Assembly: GCA_036723735.1 (NCBI GenBank)
Contig: DAIMGT010000036.1
Span: 1-38,692 of the forward strand
Source: UBA4656 sp002405525
Lineage (GTDB): Bacteria > Pseudomonadota > Gammaproteobacteria > Xanthomonadales > Ahniellaceae
Reading direction: 5' to 3'
DNA length: 38,692 bases
Shown one piece after another: positions 34,763-38,692 of the stretch. The position numbers and the translations under genes are program-made. Position 1 is the first letter of the stretch. Each line of letters opens with the position of its first letter. The notes below the pieces were generated by a model that was given only the letters and a program-made list of their open reading frames with translations, was not told the origin of the DNA and searched no databases.

Positions 34763-35872
34763 TCAGCCGCGCGCCTGGTAGAACGCCACCTCGCTCATCG
34801 CATGCCATTCGCGGGATTCGTCGCGGAAGGCGCGCATCGAGTCGTAGACGCGGCGCGCGAACGGGTCCTTGGCTGCGATTTCCTCGAGCACCGCGGCGGA
34901 GGCGTCGCGCAGGGCTTCGAGCACGCTGTCGGGCAGGCGCCGGAACTCGACCTTGTGCTGTTCGCGCAGGGTCTTGAGAGCGCGGTGGTTCTGCGCGGTG
35001 TAGTCGGCCAGCATGTCGTCGTTGATCGCCTGGCAGCAGTTGGCGACCACGGCCTGCAGATCGGCTGGCAGAGAATCCCAGGCCGCCTTGTTGACCAGTG
35101 CCTCCAGCGTGGGCCCCGGCTCCTGCCAGCCCGGGTAGTAGCAGTATCTCGCCACCCGGTGCAGGCCGAAGGCGAGGTCGTTGTACGGACCCACCCATTC
35201 GGCGGCATCGATCGCGCCCGACTGCAGGGCGGTGAAGATCTCGCCGCCCGGCAGCGACAGCGGCGCTGCGCCCACGCGCGCCATCACCTCGCCACCGAGG
35301 CCCGGGATGCGCATCTTGAGCCCCTTGAGGTCGGCCACGCCGGTGATCTCGCGGTTGAACCAGCCGGCCATCTGAACCCCGGTGTTGCCGGCCGGGAACG
35401 GCACCAGGTCGAACTTCGCGTACAGCTCGCGCCACAGTTCCAGGCCGCCGCCGTGGGTCAGCCAACCGTTCATCTCCTGCGCGTTGAGCCCGAACGGCAC
35501 CGCGCAGAAGAACGGCGCCGCTTCCGACTTGCCCTTCCAGTAGTAGGCCGCGGAGTGGCCCATCTCGGCGGTACCGCGGCTGACCGCGTCGAACACCTCG
35601 AATGGCGGCACCAGTTCGCCACCACCGTAGACCTTCACCGCCAGGCGCCCGCCCGATGCGGCGGTGATGCGCTCGCCCAAGTGCGCCGCGGCCGCACCCA
35701 GTCCCGGGAAGTTGGGCGGCCACGAGGTGACCATCTTCCATTCGAAGCGCTGCGCCGCGGCCGTGGGCCCGGCGTCGCCCTCGGGCGCGCGCTGGCCGCA
35801 GGCGGAGAGCGTGGCGCCGGCGGCGGCGGCGATGCCGGCCCGGCGCAGGAAAATGCGGCGATCGTTCTTCAT
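34763..35872 (-). CDS. TRAP transporter solute-binding protein (DctP family), Tat-type lipoprotein
   Basis: A 369-residue periplasmic receptor. The N-terminus has a twin-arginine motif, DRRIFLRRAG, then LSAC with C25 as a lipobox cysteine, suggesting Tat export and lipid anchoring. The DctP-type fold shows KMVTSWPPNFPGLG, VPPFEVFDAVSRGTAEMGHS, LKGLKMRIPGLGGEV and SGAIDAAEWVGPYND. It resembles the TakP-like subgroup that binds 2-oxo acids, but the ligand is not certain. The start is the ATG opening MKNDRRIFL, preceded by GGGAGG. DctQ and DctM membrane subunits are not adjacent, so it may work with a transporter encoded elsewhere. A TTGCGC-TACACT promoter candidate lies 28 bases upstream. Confidence 0.9.
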   Translation of the reverse strand: MKNDRRIFLRRAGIAAAAGATLSACGQRAPEGDAGPTAAAQRFEWKMVTSWPPNFPGLGAAAAHLGERITAASGGRLAVKVYGGGELVPPFEVFDAVSRGTAEMGHSAAYYWKGKSEAAPFFCAVPFGLNAQEMNGWLTHGGGLELWRELYAKFDLVPFPAGNTGVQMAGWFNREITGVADLKGLKMRIPGLGGEVMARVGAAPLSLPGGEIFTALQSGAIDAAEWVGPYNDLAFGLHRVARYCYYPGWQEPGPTLEALVNKAAWDSLPADLQAVVANCCQAINDDMLADYTAQNHRALKTLREQHKVEFRRLPDSVLEALRDASAAVLEEIAAKDPFARRVYDSMRAFRDESREWHAMSEVAFYQARG

Positions 35873-35899
35873 TGGGGGCCTCCCGCTGCTTGATGGCCG

Positions 35900-35929
35900 A
35901 GTGTAGGAATCGGTGCGCCGCGTGCGCAA
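35900..35929 (-). promoter_or_regulatory. Candidate sigma-70 promoter for the TRAP receptor
   Basis: On the minus strand: TTGCGC, an 18-base spacer, then TACACT, 27 bases before the ATG. The boxes are identical to those upstream of the LysM gene (16-base spacer there). Confidence 0.45.
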
Positions 35930-35973
35930 TGCGGTCGCGGGCTGCGCGGGCTCCGGGTGCGTTCAGGTTGCAG

Positions 35974-35982
35974 TGCTATCCT
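35974..35982 (+). promoter_or_regulatory. Extended -10 element upstream of the Ser/Thr kinase
   Basis: TGC followed by TATCCT fits an extended -10 promoter (TGn plus a TATAAT-like hexamer). It lies 43 bases before the ATG at 36026 and diverges from the TRAP receptor promoter. No matching -35 box was identified. Confidence 0.35.
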
Positions 35983-36025
35983 CCGTCGCGTCCCGCGTCA
36001 GCCCGCGGGTGCGGGGGATTTCCGA

Positions 36026-37915
36026 ATGGGCACCCGGATCGGCCATTACGACATCGTCGCCGAGCTTGGCCGCGGCGGCATGGGCGTGGTCTTCAAGGGC
36101 CACGAGCCGGCGTTGAACCGTTACGTGGCGATCAAGATGCTCGCGCCGGCACTGGCGCACGACGAGTCGGTCAAGGAGCGCTTCCTGCGCGAGGCGCGCT
36201 CGATGGCCGCGCTCAACGACCCGCACATCATCCAGATCTACTTCATCGGCGAAAACGAGGGCCAGCCCTACTTCGCGATGGAGTTCGTCGAGGGCGAGTC
36301 GCTGTCGACCTTCCTCAAGCGCGAGGGCCGCATGGGCCCCGAGGCCGCGGCGCGCGCGATCTACCAGACCGCGCTGGGTCTGGCGACCGCGCACGACAAG
36401 GGCGTGGTCCACCGCGACATCAAGCCCGGCAACCTGATGCTGAATGCTCGCGGCCAGATCAAGATCGCGGACTTCGGCATCGCCTACTCGAGCACCGATC
36501 TGTCGAAGAAGCTGACCTCGACCGGCGAGTTCGTCGGCACCCCCGGCTACCTGTCGCCCGAGGTCTGCACCGGTCAGCCGGTCGACATCCGCTCCGACAT
36601 CTTTTCGCTCGGCATCGTGTTTTTCGAGCTGCTCACCGGGCGCATGCCGTTCACCGACGAATCTCCGCTGGGCCTGATGCTGGAGGTCGTGCGCGCCGAG
36701 ATCCCCGACGTGCGCGCGCTCAACGCCGACGTCGACGAGGGTCTGACGGCCATCCTCCGGAAGATGACCGAAAAGGATCCGGCCGCGCGCTACGCCGACT
36801 GCCACGCGCTGGCTGCCGACCTCGCGCGCCACCCGCTGCTCGCCGCCGGCAACACGATCAGCGCGCGGCCCGTGATGTCCACTGCCGCACAGACGATGCT
36901 GGCGATGAAGACGCCGCTGCCGGGCGCAAAGGCGGCCACACCGGCGCCGGCCGGCGATTTCGCCACCCAGCCCAAGGCGCCCACGCCGCCGCCTCTCCCG
37001 CCCCGGCCCTCGGTTCTGGAAGCGCAGAACCGCCGCACGGGCACGGGGGGAGGCGCGTTCATTGGCGTAGCCGCCGTCCTGCTGCTGGCCGTGCTCGGCG
37101 GCGGAGCCTGGGCGTTCCGCGATCGCATCCCGCTGCTGGCGGACGGTTCGGTGACCTCGGCTTCGGCCATGCCCGGCGCCGGCGCCCGGCCGGTGGAGCC
37201 AGCGGGCCCGGCGCCGGCACCGGTCGCGGCGGCCGCGGAACCCGCACCGGCCGACCCGGTGCCCGCCGTCACGCCGGCGCTCGTCGCCCCTGACGGCGAG
37301 GTCGGCGGCGAGGCGTCCGCCGTGGCGCCGGTTGCGCCAGTGTCCGAAGCGCCGCCGCAGCGCCCGGCGGGCGAGGTCCGCGCCGCAGAGCCCGCACCGC
37401 GCGGCGAGCCGCGCCGCGCCGTCGCCGCGGTCGGTCAGCCGCGCGAGCAGGCCGAGCCACCGCGCCCGATCGGTCCGCCGAGGATCGCGGTCGTCGCCTT
37501 CGGCGATCCCGCGGTCGCCGGCCCCGCGAAGCAGGCGATCGAGGAGGCGCTGCTCGGCCGCGGCTTCCTGGTCGCCGACACCGAGGTCCTCGGCGACCTC
37601 GCGCGCGGCGATCTGCCGCGCGTCCTCGGCGCCGCGCCGCGCCACGGCGTGCGCGCCCTGGTGGTGGTGCGCGCCGAGCCGGTCGGCCAGCAGCAACTGA
37701 ACTACTACGGCCAGAGCAGCACGCTCTACACCGCCAACCTCACCGTGCGCCCCTACGACGTCGAGACCCGCTCGCCGCTGTCGGCCGGCATCCGCGCCAA
37801 GGTCGACTTCACCTCGCTCAACGCCGAGACCAACACGCTGGAGGCGATCGAACCCGAATTGCCGCGCGTGCTGGGATCGCTGGCGGGGTTCAAGCCGAAG
37901 GGGCAGGGCGGCTGA
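36026..37915 (+). CDS. Transmembrane Ser/Thr protein kinase (PknB-like)
   Basis: A 629-residue Hanks-type kinase. The catalytic domain spans about 8-275: glycine loop LGRGGMGVVF, ATP-binding K37 in VAIK, catalytic D131 in VVHRDIKPGNLML, DFG in IADFGIAYS, then EFVGTPGYLSPEV. A Pro/Ala-rich juxtamembrane linker precedes one transmembrane helix near 344-364 (FIGVAAVLLLAVLGGGAWAF). Outside the membrane come a long Ala/Pro linker and a folded C-terminal domain (about 485-629) beginning PPRIAVVAFGDPAVAGPAK, which looks alpha/beta and is not PASTA. It may sense an envelope signal. The ATG at 36026 has a GGGGGA site; the longer frame upstream is unlikely. Confidence 0.92.
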   Translation: MGTRIGHYDIVAELGRGGMGVVFKGHEPALNRYVAIKMLAPALAHDESVKERFLREARSMAALNDPHIIQIYFIGENEGQPYFAMEFVEGESLSTFLKREGRMGPEAAARAIYQTALGLATAHDKGVVHRDIKPGNLMLNARGQIKIADFGIAYSSTDLSKKLTSTGEFVGTPGYLSPEVCTGQPVDIRSDIFSLGIVFFELLTGRMPFTDESPLGLMLEVVRAEIPDVRALNADVDEGLTAILRKMTEKDPAARYADCHALAADLARHPLLAAGNTISARPVMSTAAQTMLAMKTPLPGAKAATPAPAGDFATQPKAPTPPPLPPRPSVLEAQNRRTGTGGGAFIGVAAVLLLAVLGGGAWAFRDRIPLLADGSVTSASAMPGAGARPVEPAGPAPAPVAAAAEPAPADPVPAVTPALVAPDGEVGGEASAVAPVAPVSEAPPQRPAGEVRAAEPAPRGEPRRAVAAVGQPREQAEPPRPIGPPRIAVVAFGDPAVAGPAKQAIEEALLGRGFLVADTEVLGDLARGDLPRVLGAAPRHGVRALVVVRAEPVGQQQLNYYGQSSTLYTANLTVRPYDVETRSPLSAGIRAKVDFTSLNAETNTLEAIEPELPRVLGSLAGFKPKGQGG

Positions 37916-37934
37916 GCCGGTTCGTTGGGAGCCT

Positions 37935-37948
37935 AGGGCCCAGGGCTG
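37935..37948 (+). repeat. AGGGCCC heptamer pair
   Basis: AGGGCCC followed by AGGGCTG, in phase at 7 bases, just after the kinase gene. It overlaps by two bases the first REP-like hairpin at 37947. The same word builds the arrays between def and fmt. Confidence 0.6.
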
Positions 37949-38021
37949 TGGGAGCGGCGCGTCCGCCGCGATATCTCCAGTCTTGCGTCAGCCTGGTCGT
38001 GCTGCACGCAGCGCTCCCACA
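37947..38021. repeat. REP-like inverted pair after the kinase gene
   Basis: The left arm (37947-37971) reads TGTGGGAGCG, then GCG, loop CGTC, CGC and CGCGA. The right arm, on the minus strand (38021 down to 37997), reads TGTGGGAGCG, then CTG, loop CGTG, CAG and CACGA. Each arm can fold on itself through its own triplet pair. The pair lies in the convergent gap between the kinase and the partial gene at 38094. Confidence 0.8.
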
Positions 38022-38093
38022 TTGCGGGCGATAGCGGCGATTCGCCCAAGGACCGGAGCGCGTCGCCGCGCCCCGGTCGCTGTACGACAGGGC

Positions 38094-38692
38094 TTAGATC
38101 CGCGTGCAGGTCACGCGGCCATTCCCATCCGGACCGGTCGCGGTGCCGCAGCGGATCGTGCGCCCGCCGCTGCCTTCGACCGGGATGCCGCGCAGCCGCA
38201 GGATGTCGAGGAAGCGGCCGATGTCGAGATCGCCCTGGCTGCCCGGGAAGCGGTACTCGCCGATCAACTGGCTGGGCTGGGTGATCGACTCGTCGGGAAT
38301 CGAGTTGTTGTTGGCATCGATCGCCGACCCAGGCACATAGGTGGGCTCCTGCGTGTGCTTGTCGATGACGAACTTCACCTCGCTGCCGTCGGCGAAGGTG
38401 ATCGTGATCGTCAGGCGCGCCGTGTCCTGCAACTGGAAGTTGACCTGCACCGGTGTCCCGCTGCCGGCCACGACCTGCTGGATGCCCTGCCTGAGGCGCT
38501 CGATCAACGACGCGTTCCTGGCCTGCGCCCCGACCTGCTGCCAGTAATAGTTGGAGACCCACTGGTTGATCGTGTTTCGCGACGGGTTCACGACTACGTA
38601 GTCGTACGCAGAAAAGCCACCGATGCCCCCGCTGGCAGGCACATACTCGCCGGGCGCCAGCCCCGATTGCTTCCAGACCTCGGCGATCTCCC
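38094..38692 (-). CDS. Unknown protein, 5' end beyond the window
   Basis: The C-terminal 198 or so residues of a protein whose start lies beyond base 38692. The visible part begins EIAEVWKQSGLAPGEYV and includes YDYVVVNPSRNTINQWVSNY, TVTITFADGSEVKFVIDK-like beta segments, DANNNSIPDESITQ (a calcium-loop-like acidic stretch) and the end NGRVTCTRI. A GTG at 38642 could be mistaken for a start, but the frame continues upstream with protein-like sequence. The composition suggests an exported protein. I recognise no family. It converges on the Ser/Thr kinase across a REP-like repeat. Confidence 0.75.
   Translation of the reverse strand, partial: EIAEVWKQSGLAPGEYVPASGGIGGFSAYDYVVVNPSRNTINQWVSNYYWQQVGAQARNASLIERLRQGIQQVVAGSGTPVQVNFQLQDTARLTITITFADGSEVKFVIDKHTQEPTYVPGSAIDANNNSIPDESITQPSQLIGEYRFPGSQGDLDIGRFLDILRLRGIPVEGSGGRTIRCGTATGPDGNGRVTCTRI

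Noticed and set aside
38640..38642. GTG as the start of the last gene
   Set aside because: The frame continues upstream to the window end with protein-like sequence (EVWKQSGLAPGEY), so the gene is cut by the window edge.

Overview
The window is chromosomal DNA from a very GC-rich Gram-negative bacterium. The gene content and order (dprA-smg-topA next to a LysM gene and def-fmt-rsmB-DUF4390-ntrY, a XanB2-type chorismatase, a TopA that carries CRpt-type C-terminal repeats instead of zinc fingers, a DcaP-like porin, and short palindromic intergenic repeats) point to the Gammaproteobacteria, order Lysobacterales (Xanthomonadales). The genus cannot be fixed from sequence reading alone. I see no tRNA, rRNA, CRISPR array, prophage or insertion sequence. 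Nearly all the DNA is core chromosome with dense coding.

Region 1 (1-9974) looks like a carboxylate-uptake island. It holds a LuxR-type response regulator resembling CrbR/ErdR, acetyl-CoA synthetase, a divergent DcaP-like porin, an AbgT-family transporter behind a TerC/Alx membrane protein, and a two-gene sodium:solute symporter (DUF4212 small subunit plus a large ActP-like subunit) closed by a strong intrinsic terminator. The likely logic is acetate or small organic acids crossing the outer membrane, entering through the symporter and being activated by Acs under the regulator. Region 2 (10003-16865) has two small membrane proteins, the YbbP-YbbA exporter-like ABC pair, the divergent esterase TesA, a GGDEF protein with an apparent frameshift, and a DUF4126 membrane protein.

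Region 3 (16885-30654) is the housekeeping core: hemF, a XanB2-like chorismatase, topA, smg, dprA, a LysM protein, then def, fmt, rsmB, a DUF4390 lipoprotein candidate and an NtrY-like histidine kinase. rsmB overlaps fmt by 4 bases and ntrY overlaps the DUF4390 gene by 1 base. The NtrX partner that commonly follows ntrY is absent here. Region 4 (30810-38692) is less familiar: two exported proteins of unknown function, a Tat-type lipoprotein TRAP receptor without its membrane subunits, a transmembrane Ser/Thr kinase with an extracytoplasmic domain, and a partial unknown gene running off the end.

The most interesting non-coding content is a set of intergenic repeats. One is a REP-like hairpin (TGTRGGAGCG ... 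CGCGA) present in at least five copies whose inner three base pairs covary; one copy supplies the stop codon of topA. The other two are arrays with a 7-base period (GCGAATG and AGGGCCC words) arranged as inverted pairs. There are also hints of leaderless transcription: TAGACT lies exactly six bases before the start codon of dprA and of the gene at 10015. All calls come from reading sequence and translations; no database search was run.
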